Of a DNA stretch of 64,000 nt, positions 29,285-39,551 are shown piece after piece. The DNA lies in contig CABZAZ010000005.1 of NCBI GenBank assembly GCA_902523895.1, positions 1-64,000 of the forward strand. The letters are read 5' to 3'. The notes beneath the pieces are model-generated. The model had not been told where the DNA came from. It did not search any database and saw only the letters and a list, made by a program, of their open reading frames with translations. Within the stretch, counting starts at the first letter, position 1. The number at the start of each line of letters is the position of its first letter. The translations under genes were made by a program, and so were the position numbers. This stretch comes from an uncultured Pelagibacteraceae bacterium. Lineage in GTDB: Bacteria; Pseudomonadota; Alphaproteobacteria; Pelagibacterales; Pelagibacteraceae.

Positions 29285-30087
29285 TAAAGTACGTCTTCAA
29301 GGTCATCTTCGTCTTGAATTTTGTCATTTTCGTGTTGTTTCTTAATTTTTTGAAAATGGAAAAAGCTTATTGGTAATAAAAGTACATAAATTGCAGTGCT
29401 TATCGCAATTACATTAAAAGTATAAATCAATAAAAGACCAAAAAATAGAACTATTCCAAATAAAAGAAATATCGTTGTCTTTCTTGGGATCACTATCTTT
29501 TTAAAAGAATAACTAGGGAATTTACTAATTAATAAAAAAGAAGTCGCAATAAAAAAAATCGGCACCATAAAATCATAATTTAATTGAACAAATTTAAAAC
29601 CGCTTAAACTAATAATCAAAGGTGTTAAAACTAAAATTCCTCCAGCTGGTGACGGAACTCCCTCAAAAAAATTATCTCTCCATGAAGGTTCTTGATTTGA
29701 ATTGATATTAAACCGCGCTAAACGTAATGCAACGCAAATTACATATACTAAACAAAGCAACCAACCAAATCTTCCTAGAGTATTGAGCTTCCAGAAATAC
29801 ATTATAAACGCTGGTGCTACTCCAAAACTTATCATATCTGTAAGCGAGTCTAATTCTTTTCCAACTTTAGAAGTACCCCTGATTAATCTAGCTATTCTTC
29901 CATCAAGACCATCTATTAAAGCAGCAAAAAGAATTGCTATAATTGCAAGTTCAAACCTTCCATCAAGAGCAAATCGTATTGAAGTTAAACCAATACAAAC
30001 CCCTATTAATGTAAGCATATTTGGCAAGATCATTCTTGCTCTTTTTTTATCTGCTACAATCTTCAAATTATTTTTTGGTTGTTCCAT
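29284..30087 (-). CDS. pssA: CDP-diacylglycerol--serine O-phosphatidyltransferase
   Basis: DGLDGRIARLIRGTSKVGKELDSLTDMISFGVAPAF (CDP-alcohol phosphotransferase motif). Confidence 0.93.
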   Translation of the reverse strand: MEQPKNNLKIVADKKRARMILPNMLTLIGVCIGLTSIRFALDGRFELAIIAILFAALIDGLDGRIARLIRGTSKVGKELDSLTDMISFGVAPAFIMYFWKLNTLGRFGWLLCLVYVICVALRLARFNINSNQEPSWRDNFFEGVPSPAGGILVLTPLIISLSGFKFVQLNYDFMVPIFFIATSFLLISKFPSYSFKKIVIPRKTTIFLLFGIVLFFGLLLIYTFNVIAISTAIYVLLLPISFFHFQKIKKQHENDKIQDEDDLEDVL

Positions 30088-30088
30088 T

Positions 30089-30736
30089 TTATTTTTTAGC
30101 TAGGAGTGTTTCACCCGAAATAGCTTTTTGACCTACTTTTACTAAAGGTTGATAATTCTCATAATAAACATCTGCTCTGCTGCCAAATCTTATCATTCCA
30201 ATTCTATCACCTTGTTTTAACTCTTGATCTTTATTAGATTCACAAACTATTCTTCTCGCTACAAGACCTGCTATTTGAACTACAATAATATCGTTATTAT
30301 CTGTGTCCTTAATTTTAAAATAATTTCTCTCATTATCTTCACTTGCTTTATCAAGAGAAGCATTAACAAATGTTCCAGGCTTATATAGAATTTCCTCAAT
30401 TTTTCCAGCGCATGGAGTTCTATTAACATGGCAATCAAATACGTTCATAAAAACACTGATCTTATTAAATTTTTTATTTTCTAAACCTAGTTCTTTTGGA
30501 CCATCAACTTCTTCAACTTTTATGATTTCTCCATCAGCAGGGCTGACCAGATAATTATTGTCATCAATGACTACTCTATCAGGATCTCTAAAAAAATAAT
30601 AAACCCAGATTGTTAATACCAAACCTATTAAACCTAAAAAATTACTAAAACTATAAAATATGATTGTAATAATTCCAGAGATAACTAGGAACTTGTATCC
30701 CTCAGAGTGAATTTTTGGAAATATCTTACTAAACAT
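30089..30736 (-). CDS. psd: Phosphatidylserine decarboxylase, short form
   Basis: FFRDPDRVV; VSPADGEI; FMNVFDCHVNRTPCAGKI; MIRFGSRADVY (GS cleavage site). Confidence 0.93.
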   Translation of the reverse strand: MFSKIFPKIHSEGYKFLVISGIITIIFYSFSNFLGLIGLVLTIWVYYFFRDPDRVVIDDNNYLVSPADGEIIKVEEVDGPKELGLENKKFNKISVFMNVFDCHVNRTPCAGKIEEILYKPGTFVNASLDKASEDNERNYFKIKDTDNNDIIVVQIAGLVARRIVCESNKDQELKQGDRIGMIRFGSRADVYYENYQPLVKVGQKAISGETLLAKK

Positions 30737-30809
30737 GTTCTTCTATTTGATAATTTTTCATTAATATGTATATAAAATTACGAAATTCAATTATTAAGAT
30801 ATAAATAAA

Positions 30810-32024
30810 GTGAGCAAAATTACTGTAAAAAACCCCATTGTAGAGTTAGATGGTGATGAAATGACCAAAATAATCTGGGAATTTATTAAAAAAAAATTAA
30901 TCCTTCCTTATCTTGATATCGGTATTGAGTACTATGATTTGGGCATGAAGAGTAGAGATAATACTGCTGACCAAATTACAATAGACTCTGCTAATGCAAT
31001 TAAGAAAATTGGTGTAGGTATAAAATGCGCAACAATCACTCCTGATGAAGCACGAGTTGAGGAATTTAATTTAAAAAAAATGTGGAGATCACCAAATGGA
31101 ACAATAAGAAATATTATTGGTGGAACTGTTTTTAGAGAGCCCATAATTTGCTCTAACATTCCAAAATTAGTACCTTCATGGTCAGATCCAGTGGTAATTG
31201 GCAGACATGCCTTTGGCGATCAATACAGAGCAACCGATTTTAAAGTTCCAGGTAAAGGAAAGATGGAAATTAAATGGACATCAGAAGACGGTAAAGATGA
31301 AATTAAACACGAAGTATTTAATTTTACTGGACCAGGAGTAGCTCTTTCTATGTATAACTTAGATAAATCTATCGAAGACTTTGCTAGATCTTGCTTTAGT
31401 TACGGTCTTATAAAAAAGTGGCCAGTCTATCTTTCAACAAAAAATACAATCCTAAAGAAGTATGATGGACGTTTTAAAGATATATTTGAAGATGTTTTTA
31501 ATAAAGAATTTAAAGAAAAATTCGATAAAGAAAAAATTACTTATGAACATAGACTAATTGACGACATGGTTGCATGTGCAATGAAATGGAGTGGAAAATA
31601 TATTTGGGCTTGTAAAAATTATGATGGTGATGTTCAGTCTGATACAATGGCCCAAGGTTATGGCTCATTAGGTTTAATGACAAGTACACTATTAACTCCT
31701 GATGGAAAAATTATGGAAGCTGAAGCAGCACATGGAACTGTTACAAGACACTATAGAATGCATCAACAAGGGAAAGAAACCTCAACTAATCCTATCGCTT
31801 CAATTTTTGCCTGGACTAGAGGTCTGGCTCACCGAGGTAAATTGGATGGAAATGATGATTTGATAAAATTTGCAAATACAATCGAACAAGTTTGTATTGA
31901 ATGTGTTGAAAGTGGTTCTATGACTAAAGATCTTGCAATATTAGTCGGGCCATCAAGCAAGTATTTAACCACTAATCAATTTTTAGATGAAATTGATAAT
32001 AGATTAAGAAATAAGTTAAATTAG
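30810..32024 (+). CDS. icd: Isocitrate dehydrogenase (NADP), eukaryote-like type
   Basis: GTG start; [87 protein letters not shown]. Confidence 0.97.
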   Translation: MSKITVKNPIVELDGDEMTKIIWEFIKKKLILPYLDIGIEYYDLGMKSRDNTADQITIDSANAIKKIGVGIKCATITPDEARVEEFNLKKMWRSPNGTIRNIIGGTVFREPIICSNIPKLVPSWSDPVVIGRHAFGDQYRATDFKVPGKGKMEIKWTSEDGKDEIKHEVFNFTGPGVALSMYNLDKSIEDFARSCFSYGLIKKWPVYLSTKNTILKKYDGRFKDIFEDVFNKEFKEKFDKEKITYEHRLIDDMVACAMKWSGKYIWACKNYDGDVQSDTMAQGYGSLGLMTSTLLTPDGKIMEAEAAHGTVTRHYRMHQQGKETSTNPIASIFAWTRGLAHRGKLDGNDDLIKFANTIEQVCIECVESGSMTKDLAILVGPSSKYLTTNQFLDEIDNRLRNKLN

Positions 32025-34682
32025 GTATTTCAAATTTGCAAATGTCTCGTTTATTTTAGATTCATCACTGCCACCAGCTTGAGCAAAATCTCTTCTACCC
32101 CCACCACCATTTCCTCCTAAAATTTTAGAACCCACATTCACGAATTTTACAGCATCATATTTCTCTGTGTATTTATTAGTTACACCGACAGCTATACCGA
32201 CTTTTTCATCTTTACTTGAAATTATGATTATTACTCCCTCTTTTAAATCTTTTTTTCCTTGATCAACTAAATTTCTTAATTCTTTTGACGGTAAATCTAT
32301 AACTCTTTGAAATCTTACCTTAATATTATTTATCTCGTCATCACAAATTATATTTTTGTCTTTATCATTTAAGATTGATCTAACCGACAAGGTTTCTAAT
32401 TGCTTAGTAAGATTTTTAATAAGTAATTTTTGATCTGATTGATCTAAATTTGGTTTAGCACCAAAACTAATAATTTGTGAAGATAATTCTTTAATTATTT
32501 CATTATTTTTTTCCAAAGATATATCTGAAATTTTTTCTTTGTTTTTTAAATAATCTTCTAATTGTTTATCTCTTAAAGCCTCTACTCTTCTCACACCAGC
32601 TGCTATTGATGACTGGCTAATAGTTTTAAATTTTCCTATATCCCCGGTGTTTTTTACATGAGTTCCTCCACATAATTCAGTTGAATAATAACCGTTTTTT
32701 TCTTTACCCATCGAAACTACACGGACTTCTTCACCGTATTTTTCACCAAAAAAAGCTAGTGCTCCTTTTTCAATTGCAGCTTTTGGTGTCATAATCCTTG
32801 TTGTTACTTCAGAACTATTTGAAACATATTCATTAACTAGCTTATCTATATTCTCTAACTCTTCATTAGTAATTGGTTTCATATGACTGAAGTCAAATCT
32901 TAATCTATCTGGAGCAACTAATGATCCTTTTTGCATAACATGTTTACCTAGGGTTCTTCTTAATGACTCATGAAGTAAGTGTGTAGCAGAATGATAAGCT
33001 TTTAAATCATCTCTTCTTTCCACATCTATTTTCATTTCTACTACATCATTAATTTTTATTTCTCCAGATTTCAAAGATCCGTGATGAACAAATAAGTCTC
33101 CAAGTTTTTTTTGTGTATCTTCTACTTCAAAAACAGAATTACCAGAAACAATTGTACCTTTGTCTCCAAGTTGTCCTCCTGATTCTCCATAAAAAGGAGT
33201 TTGATTGGTAATGATCATACCCTCTTCACCAGAAGATAAAGATTTTGTTTCTTTATTATCCTTAATTAAGTTTAACACGACACCCTCAGACTGATTAGAC
33301 TCGTAACCTAAAAATTCTGTGGGACCAGTTTTATCTTTAATTGAAAACCAAATTGCTTCCTCAGAACTATCTCCAGAACCTTTCCAATTCTTTTTTGCAA
33401 GTTCTTTGCTTTTTTTCATTAATTCATCAAATTTCTGATGATCAACTTTTAAAGACTTATTCTTTAAAATATCTTCAGTAAGATCTAATGGAAATCCATA
33501 GGTATCATATAATTTGAAAGCAACATCCCCAGGTAAAACCTTGTCTATTTTTGCAATTTCATCATTTAAAATTTTGATACCTCTATCTAGTAAAATTAAA
33601 AATTTTTCTTCCTCCATCCTTAAAGTTTCTTTGATCAAAGATTGAGACCTTTCAAGCTCTGGATAGTTTCCTGACATCTCGTTTTTTAACGAGTCAAAAA
33701 TTTTATAAAAAATTGGTTCTTTAGATCCTAACAAATGAGAATGTCTCATTCCTCTTCTCATAATTCTTCTTAGAACATATCCACGACCTTCATTTGAGGG
33801 TAAAACTCCTTCGGCTAAAAGAAATGAGCTTGCTCTTAAGTGATCAGCAATTACTCTAAAACTTGATATATTTTTATCTTCTTGTTTGACTTTTGTTGCA
33901 TCAGATATTGAGCTAATTAATTTCTTAAAATGATCAGTTTGATAGTTATCATGTGTGCCTTGTAAAAGAGCTGCAATTCTCTCTAATCCCATCCCTGTAT
34001 CAACAGATGGTTTTGGCAAATCTATTCTTTTTTCTTTTGAGACTTGCTCATACTGCATAAAGACCAAATTCCAAATTTCAATAAAACGATCTCCATCTTG
34101 ATCTTTGGTTCCGGGCAGTCCACCTTTTAAGTGATCACCATGATCATAAAATATTTCTGAGCAAGGGCCACAAGGGCCAGTTTCACCCATTGACCAGAAG
34201 TTATCCGATGTTGCAATTCTAATTATTCTGTCATCACTAAAACCCGCTATTTTTTTCCAGAAATTAAAAGCCTCATCATCTTCATTAAAAACAGTTACAT
34301 AAAGCCTATTTTTATCTAAACCAAAATCTTTGGTGATTAAATTCCATGCAAGCTCAATTCCTCTTTCTTTAAAATAATCTCCAAAAGAAAAGTTTCCCAA
34401 CATTTCAAAGAAAGTATGATGTCTTGGTGTATAACCAACATTTTCTAAATCATTATGCTTACCACCTGCTCTAACACATTTTTGTGAGGTAGTAGCCCTT
34501 TGATAATCTCTTTTCTCTAAACCAGTAAATACATTTTTAAACTGAACCATTCCTGAATTAGCAAACATTAAGGTTGGGTCATTGTTTGGGACTAAATTGC
34601 TAGACTCAACAATCTTATGATCGTTTTTTTCGAAGTATTTAAGAAACGTGCTTCTTATTTCATTTAATGATTTGTCCGCCAT
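32016..34682 (-). CDS. alaS: Alanyl-tRNA synthetase
   Basis: [89 protein letters not shown]. Confidence 0.98.
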   Translation of the reverse strand: MADKSLNEIRSTFLKYFEKNDHKIVESSNLVPNNDPTLMFANSGMVQFKNVFTGLEKRDYQRATTSQKCVRAGGKHNDLENVGYTPRHHTFFEMLGNFSFGDYFKERGIELAWNLITKDFGLDKNRLYVTVFNEDDEAFNFWKKIAGFSDDRIIRIATSDNFWSMGETGPCGPCSEIFYDHGDHLKGGLPGTKDQDGDRFIEIWNLVFMQYEQVSKEKRIDLPKPSVDTGMGLERIAALLQGTHDNYQTDHFKKLISSISDATKVKQEDKNISSFRVIADHLRASSFLLAEGVLPSNEGRGYVLRRIMRRGMRHSHLLGSKEPIFYKIFDSLKNEMSGNYPELERSQSLIKETLRMEEEKFLILLDRGIKILNDEIAKIDKVLPGDVAFKLYDTYGFPLDLTEDILKNKSLKVDHQKFDELMKKSKELAKKNWKGSGDSSEEAIWFSIKDKTGPTEFLGYESNQSEGVVLNLIKDNKETKSLSSGEEGMIITNQTPFYGESGGQLGDKGTIVSGNSVFEVEDTQKKLGDLFVHHGSLKSGEIKINDVVEMKIDVERRDDLKAYHSATHLLHESLRRTLGKHVMQKGSLVAPDRLRFDFSHMKPITNEELENIDKLVNEYVSNSSEVTTRIMTPKAAIEKGALAFFGEKYGEEVRVVSMGKEKNGYYSTELCGGTHVKNTGDIGKFKTISQSSIAAGVRRVEALRDKQLEDYLKNKEKISDISLEKNNEIIKELSSQIISFGAKPNLDQSDQKLLIKNLTKQLETLSVRSILNDKDKNIICDDEINNIKVRFQRVIDLPSKELRNLVDQGKKDLKEGVIIIISSKDEKVGIAVGVTNKYTEKYDAVKFVNVGSKILGGNGGGGRRDFAQAGGSDESKINETFANLKYLI

Positions 34683-34732
34683 ATTTTTAAAATACAGCTT
34701 TTTTGTTCTATGTCTAGATAACGATAAGGGGG

Positions 34733-34757
34733 AAAGGCGCTTATAATAAGCGCCTTT
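34733..34757 (-). terminator. Hairpin between recA and alaS
   Basis: AAAGGCGCTTAT-A-ATAAGCGCCTTT, 25-bp perfect inverted repeat just downstream of the recA stop codon (minus strand); weak following T-tract. Confidence 0.65.
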
Positions 34758-34781
34758 ATAATTTAAAGATGACCTTTAATT

Positions 34782-35930
34782 CTAGTTCTTTTTAGTAGGA
34801 GTAGTCTCTTTTGCAGCCTCTTCTTTTTCAGCTACTTTCTTCTCCTTTTCAATTTTTTCAGGACTTAATGGATTTCCTTCAATTTTCTTTGAAATCACAC
34901 CAGCTTTTTCTCTAATTGCCATTTCTATTTCTGCAGCAACTTTAGGGTTTTGTGCAAGATAAGTTTTTGCATTTTCTCTACCTTGTCCAATTTTCTCACC
35001 TTTATAAGCATACCAAGCTCCTGATTTTTCTATGATATCAGCTTTAGCACCTAGGTCGACTAACTCACCCATTTTGCTAATACCTCTTCCATACATCAAA
35101 TCAAACTCAACAACTTTAAATGGTGGTGCAACTTTGTTTTTAACTACTTTAACTCTTGTAGTATTTCCAATAATTTCATCTTTGTCTTTGATGGCACCAA
35201 TTCTTCTAATGTCCATTCTTACAGATGAATAAAACTTAAGTGCGTTACCACCTGATGTTGTTTCTGGACTTCCAAACATAACACCAATTTTCATTCTGAT
35301 TTGGTTAATGAAAATCATCATTGTGTTTGTATTTGAAATTGAACCAGTTAATTTTCTTAAAGCTTGACTCATTAATCTTGACTGAAGACCAACATGATGA
35401 TCTCCCATTTCACCTTCAATTTCAGCTTTTGGAGTTAAAGCTGCAACCGAGTCAATTACGATAACTGAAATAGAGCCTGATTTTACTAATGTATCTGCTA
35501 TTTCTAAAGCTTGTTCACCAGCATCTGGTTGTGAAATTAAAAGCTCCTCAGTATTTACACCTAATTTTTTTGCGTAAACTGGATCTAAAGCATGCTCTGC
35601 ATCAACGAATGCACAAATTCCACCTGCTTTTTGAGCTTCAGCAACAACTTGTAATGCTAATGTAGTTTTTCCAGAAGACTCTGGCCCGTAAACTTCAATA
35701 ATTCTTCCTTTAGGTAAACCGCCTATTCCTAAAGCTAAATCTAAACTTAAAGAACCTGTTGATATCGACTCGATATCCATTGCTCTTTTTTCACCAAGCT
35801 TCATCACAGAACCTTTTCCAAAATTATCTGTGATTTGGCTGATTGCTGCGTCTAAAGCTTTATTTTTCTCTTTATTATCCAATTCTTGATCTTTAGTAGA
35901 TTTAACTACTTTTAAGTTATTTTTAGTCAT
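34782..35930 (-). CDS. recA: Recombinase RecA
   Basis: [82 protein letters not shown]. Confidence 0.99.
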   Translation of the reverse strand: MTKNNLKVVKSTKDQELDNKEKNKALDAAISQITDNFGKGSVMKLGEKRAMDIESISTGSLSLDLALGIGGLPKGRIIEVYGPESSGKTTLALQVVAEAQKAGGICAFVDAEHALDPVYAKKLGVNTEELLISQPDAGEQALEIADTLVKSGSISVIVIDSVAALTPKAEIEGEMGDHHVGLQSRLMSQALRKLTGSISNTNTMMIFINQIRMKIGVMFGSPETTSGGNALKFYSSVRMDIRRIGAIKDKDEIIGNTTRVKVVKNKVAPPFKVVEFDLMYGRGISKMGELVDLGAKADIIEKSGAWYAYKGEKIGQGRENAKTYLAQNPKVAAEIEMAIREKAGVISKKIEGNPLSPEKIEKEKKVAEKEEAAKETTPTKKN

Positions 35931-35980
35931 TTTTTGCCTCTTTTTTTAATATTTTTGTCACTCGAATCATGCTTATAAAT

Positions 35981-35995
35981 GTACACATTTTGTTC
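35981..35995. promoter_or_regulatory. Candidate LexA-type (SOS) operator upstream of recA
   Basis: GTACACATTTTGTTC: one mismatch to the alphaproteobacterial GTTC-N7-GTTC box; 51-65 nt upstream of the recA start. Confidence 0.5.
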
Positions 35996-36037
35996 TCATT
36001 AGCAAGATTTATTTATTTGAGCCTAAAAAAGCTAATT

Positions 36038-37333
36038 TTATCTCAATTTAAGATATTCGCTATTGAGCAATCCAATAGATTTTAAAAGATTAAACTGCGA
36101 AAGAATATAGTTTCTCTCTGAATCTGCTAACGAAATCTGAGCATTCAACAATAAAGAGTTAGACTGAATAACTTCTAAAGTGGTTCTATCTGATCCACTA
36201 TTATATTCAGCTACAATTCCCTCATTTGCGATTTCTGCAGCATTCACCTGAGCTCTTACTGAGTCAAGTAAACTTTTGTTTGATTGATAATTTGACCAGG
36301 CACTTGCAACATCTGTTTGATTTTTTTTGATCATATTATTTAAAAGAAGATTTTTTTGTGTCTCCAGACTTTTGTTTTTATTCAAATTTGCATAATTTTT
36401 TCCACCTGAAAAAAAAGGCCATGTGACAGTTGCTTTTAAAGTATCTTGCTCTTTCTCATCATAGGTAGAACTTAGATCATCTGTTTTTGATCTATCAAAA
36501 GATAAGGTTGCTGTTGGGGCTAAATCAGATCTTGCACTTGTTGTATCTTTTTTTGATTGTTCATATTCAAGTTGAGCTATGATTAAATCTGGATTGCCTT
36601 TTTTTGATATCTCTATTGCAGAGTTTAATTCATTAGGCAAATTAACTATTGTGATAGATGATTTATCTAGTGCTTCTGCATCGCTAATAGTGCCAATCAC
36701 ATTTTCATAATTTAGCTTACTGGTTAAAAAATCGTTTTCAGCTTGTATTAATTTTGCTTGTGCCCCAGCTAAAGAGGACTCTGATTGAGCAACATCCGAT
36801 AATGATATATTTCCTCGCTCAAGCCTAATTCTATCTGTTTCGACCTGTCGATCTAACAGATTAACATTGGATCTATTAATCTTAAGTTTTTCGTTTGCTG
36901 AAATTAACCCCGTATAAGCTTCAATTGATTTATATAGAATTTCTTGCTCTTTTTTTAAAAGCTTTGCTTTAGCTAATTCGATGCCAATTTTACTTTTACT
37001 TAATTCGGCACCTCTTCCAAAATCTATTAAGGTTTGGGTAATTGTTAATGATTGCACAGTTGGGTCTACATCTGAGATTGTTGCATCTGTTCCGTTCTGA
37101 TTGGTTAATTCATTGGTATCTTCTGAACTTTTGCTTCCACTTAAAGTTACTGATGGTAAATACGAACTTATTGAAATTTTCAGTTCTTGCTCAGAAATGT
37201 TTAGGCTTTCTCTTTCAGCATTTAATTCATTGTTGTCATTATAAGCTTTTTTTAATGCTGCAGAAAAAGTTTCTGCATGAGCGTTATTTAACAAAAATAT
37301 AAAACTTGTAATTATAAATAAAATCCTAATCAT
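36038..37333 (-). CDS. tolC: TolC-family outer-membrane efflux protein
   Basis: Signal peptide; two OEP repeats (LKKAYNDNNELNAERESLNISEQELKISISSYLPSVTLSGS). Confidence 0.85.
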   Translation of the reverse strand: MIRILFIITSFIFLLNNAHAETFSAALKKAYNDNNELNAERESLNISEQELKISISSYLPSVTLSGSKSSEDTNELTNQNGTDATISDVDPTVQSLTITQTLIDFGRGAELSKSKIGIELAKAKLLKKEQEILYKSIEAYTGLISANEKLKINRSNVNLLDRQVETDRIRLERGNISLSDVAQSESSLAGAQAKLIQAENDFLTSKLNYENVIGTISDAEALDKSSITIVNLPNELNSAIEISKKGNPDLIIAQLEYEQSKKDTTSARSDLAPTATLSFDRSKTDDLSSTYDEKEQDTLKATVTWPFFSGGKNYANLNKNKSLETQKNLLLNNMIKKNQTDVASAWSNYQSNKSLLDSVRAQVNAAEIANEGIVAEYNSGSDRTTLEVIQSNSLLLNAQISLADSERNYILSQFNLLKSIGLLNSEYLKLR

Positions 37334-38253
37334 TTCTTTTTATATACAGCAGATTTAATTTGATGGTTACTATTTAAATTGAATATAACAGATGCATATT
37401 TTGGCATATTTCTAAACATGTTTTGAGTAATTCTTTGATAAGTTTGCATAAAATTTAATACATCTCCTCTACTCATTATTTTTGATTTCACTTTGCTTTG
37501 AACCCAAAGTTTCCTCTCTTGTTTTAATCTCCATTTTTGTAACAAGCTAAAATTTTTTGCTTTTAGATAAACCAAACAATTTAATTGTGAATATAAATTT
37601 TTATATTTTGATTTTAATTGGTTGTTAACATATTTTCTCCAAATCTGTTTTTGATCTTTTGCCTTTTCCAATGAATTAATTGTTTTCTTTAAAGTATTAT
37701 TTTTTTCTGATTTTGCTCCAACACACCATCCTTCAAAAATAATCACATCCGGTCTCTTATTTAAATCGTACCATTTTTTTTTATTATACCTGTCATCGAT
37801 AGCTTTATTAAATGTTGGTAATTTTAATCTATTGAATTTCTTGCTTTTTGACTTTTTAAAAAAATTCAGCATCATATTAATGTCATGTGTTCCGGGTACA
37901 CCTCTAGTCAAAAGCATAGGATGAACTCTTTTTGATAAATTTATTCGCTCTTTTCTTGTTTTATAGAAGTCATCTATTGAAATTCTAAAAACATTTAATT
38001 TAAAGTATTTTGTTAATATAATTCTGATTAAAGAGCTAATTGTAGTTTTACCTGTTCCTTGCCCTCCTGCTAATCCCACAAAATACGGCCTTGTTTTATC
38101 GGCTTTTTTACTGATCCAAAAACATAACGGAATTAAGAAAGATTTAATCATTCTTTCTTTATTTTTAAATTTATCGGTTTTTGTCTCTTGAGATTTAATG
38201 AACTTTAAACAGTCTTTTTTTACCTTACCAAAGCATAAACTAAATTGTTGCAT
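37330..38253 (-). CDS. P-loop kinase, D-glycerate 3-kinase-like
   Basis: GLAGGQGTGKTTISSLI; SIDDFYKT; RGVPGTHDINMMLNFF; VIIFEGWCVGAK. Confidence 0.78.
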   Translation of the reverse strand: MQQFSLCFGKVKKDCLKFIKSQETKTDKFKNKERMIKSFLIPLCFWISKKADKTRPYFVGLAGGQGTGKTTISSLIRIILTKYFKLNVFRISIDDFYKTRKERINLSKRVHPMLLTRGVPGTHDINMMLNFFKKSKSKKFNRLKLPTFNKAIDDRYNKKKWYDLNKRPDVIIFEGWCVGAKSEKNNTLKKTINSLEKAKDQKQIWRKYVNNQLKSKYKNLYSQLNCLVYLKAKNFSLLQKWRLKQERKLWVQSKVKSKIMSRGDVLNFMQTYQRITQNMFRNMPKYASVIFNLNSNHQIKSAVYKKK

Positions 38254-38258
38254 GAAAA

Positions 38259-38633
38259 TTATTTTTTATCCAATGGATGATTTTGACCATCATTTACTGG
38301 AACATCTTTAATATCAAAAGTATTTATTTCATCAATACACCCAACATTAAATCCTGTCATCGCTGGATTAATTCTTGGGTTGTGATGGGTATAAATTCCA
38401 CAATCTGAGCAAAAGTAATGTTTGGCAACTTTTGAATGAAATTGATAAAGTTTTAATTTTTCTTCACCTTTAGTAATTTTAAAATCTTCATTTTTTACCA
38501 TAGACATAATTGCTCCTTTTCTTTTACAAATAGAACAATTGCATTTTATTACTTTGGCTAAGTCTCCCTCTAAATTTATTTCAGCTTCTATAGCACCACA
38601 ATGACACGATAGTTTTTTCACTATTCTCCCCAT
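38259..38633 (-). CDS. GFA family protein (glutathione-dependent formaldehyde-activating-like)
   Basis: LSCHCGAIEAEI; CNCSICKRKGA; FCSDCGIYTHHNPR. Confidence 0.85.
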   Translation of the reverse strand: MGRIVKKLSCHCGAIEAEINLEGDLAKVIKCNCSICKRKGAIMSMVKNEDFKITKGEEKLKLYQFHSKVAKHYFCSDCGIYTHHNPRINPAMTGFNVGCIDEINTFDIKDVPVNDGQNHPLDKK

Positions 38634-38971
38634 TTTCCATGAAACTCATAAACTACTGCAGGTTTATCACCTACTACCCAACCATCATGACCTGGTTCTA
38701 TTGAATATGCATCACCAGCCTTATAAGTTAATTCAGTTCCATCATCATGTTTTGCGCAAACTGCTCCTGAAACAATTACACCTAGATGTTTTGCTTTACA
38801 GCTATCTGTGCCAACTGTTGGCTTAATGTCTTGTGACCATTTCCAACCTGGTTGTAAAACTAATCTCATAACTCTTTGATCTCCTACTTTCACAATATCT
38901 ATTTTAGCATTTTTAAAATTCGTGTTACTTTCGTCTGGATTGTCAAAAGTTTTGACTTCAATTGAACTCAT
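38621..38971 (-). CDS. Cupin-domain protein
   Basis: VLQPGWKWSQDIKPTVGTDSCKAKHLGVIVSGAVCAKHDDGTE...AYSIEPGHDGWVVGDKP. Confidence 0.75.
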   Translation of the reverse strand: MSSIEVKTFDNPDESNTNFKNAKIDIVKVGDQRVMRLVLQPGWKWSQDIKPTVGTDSCKAKHLGVIVSGAVCAKHDDGTELTYKAGDAYSIEPGHDGWVVGDKPAVVYEFHGKWGE

Positions 38972-39056
38972 TATTTTTCTCCTTTTATAATTAAATTAGA
39001 ATTTAAAACTATCCTTGGTTGAAGTTATCCACAAGCATACAAAATATAGTTTTGAT

Positions 39057-39071
39057 GTTCACGTTTTGATT
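39057..39071. promoter_or_regulatory. Candidate LexA-type (SOS) operator upstream of umuDC
   Basis: GTTCACGTTTTGATT; 11/15 identical to the recA-upstream element GTACACATTTTGTTC. Confidence 0.45.
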
Positions 39072-39155
39072 CACTTTTGATTCAATTACGGACTCAAAAT
39101 ACAACCTCTTGCGTGCATTGTATAAATGGGCTATAAATTAGAACAAAACAAGAAC

Positions 39156-39551
39156 ATGAAACTAACTATTCCCTATTATCTACATAAAGCTGGTGCTGGT
39201 TTCCCATCACCTGCCACTGATTATATCGAAGAAGATATTGATCTGAACATGCATTTAATCAAAAATGTTCCAGCTACTTTTATCATCAGAGTTCAGGGTA
39301 AATCCATGGTCGATGTTGGGATTAATGATGGAGACTTATTGGTTGTCGATAAAAGTTTAAAACCAAAAAATTTTTCAACAGTTATTGCAAATGTTCACGA
39401 TGAACTTGTAGTTAAAACTTTAGTTCAAGAAAGAGATAAAAAATTTCTATCGTCAGGCTCTAAAGATTTTTCTAATAGAATTTTAATTAACGAAGAAGAA
39501 GATGTTTTTATTTGGGGGGTTGTGACTTATGTCATCCATTCTACGTACTAA
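39156..39551 (+). CDS. umuD: UmuD-like S24 family autoprotease
   Basis: GFPSPATDYIEEDIDLNMHLIKN; VQGKSMVDVGINDGDLLVVDKS; ELVVKTL; track start is 39126, but ATG 39156 fits the family better and a TATAAA overlaps 39126. Confidence 0.9.
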   Translation: MKLTIPYYLHKAGAGFPSPATDYIEEDIDLNMHLIKNVPATFIIRVQGKSMVDVGINDGDLLVVDKSLKPKNFSTVIANVHDELVVKTLVQERDKKFLSSGSKDFSNRILINEEEDVFIWGVVTYVIHSTY

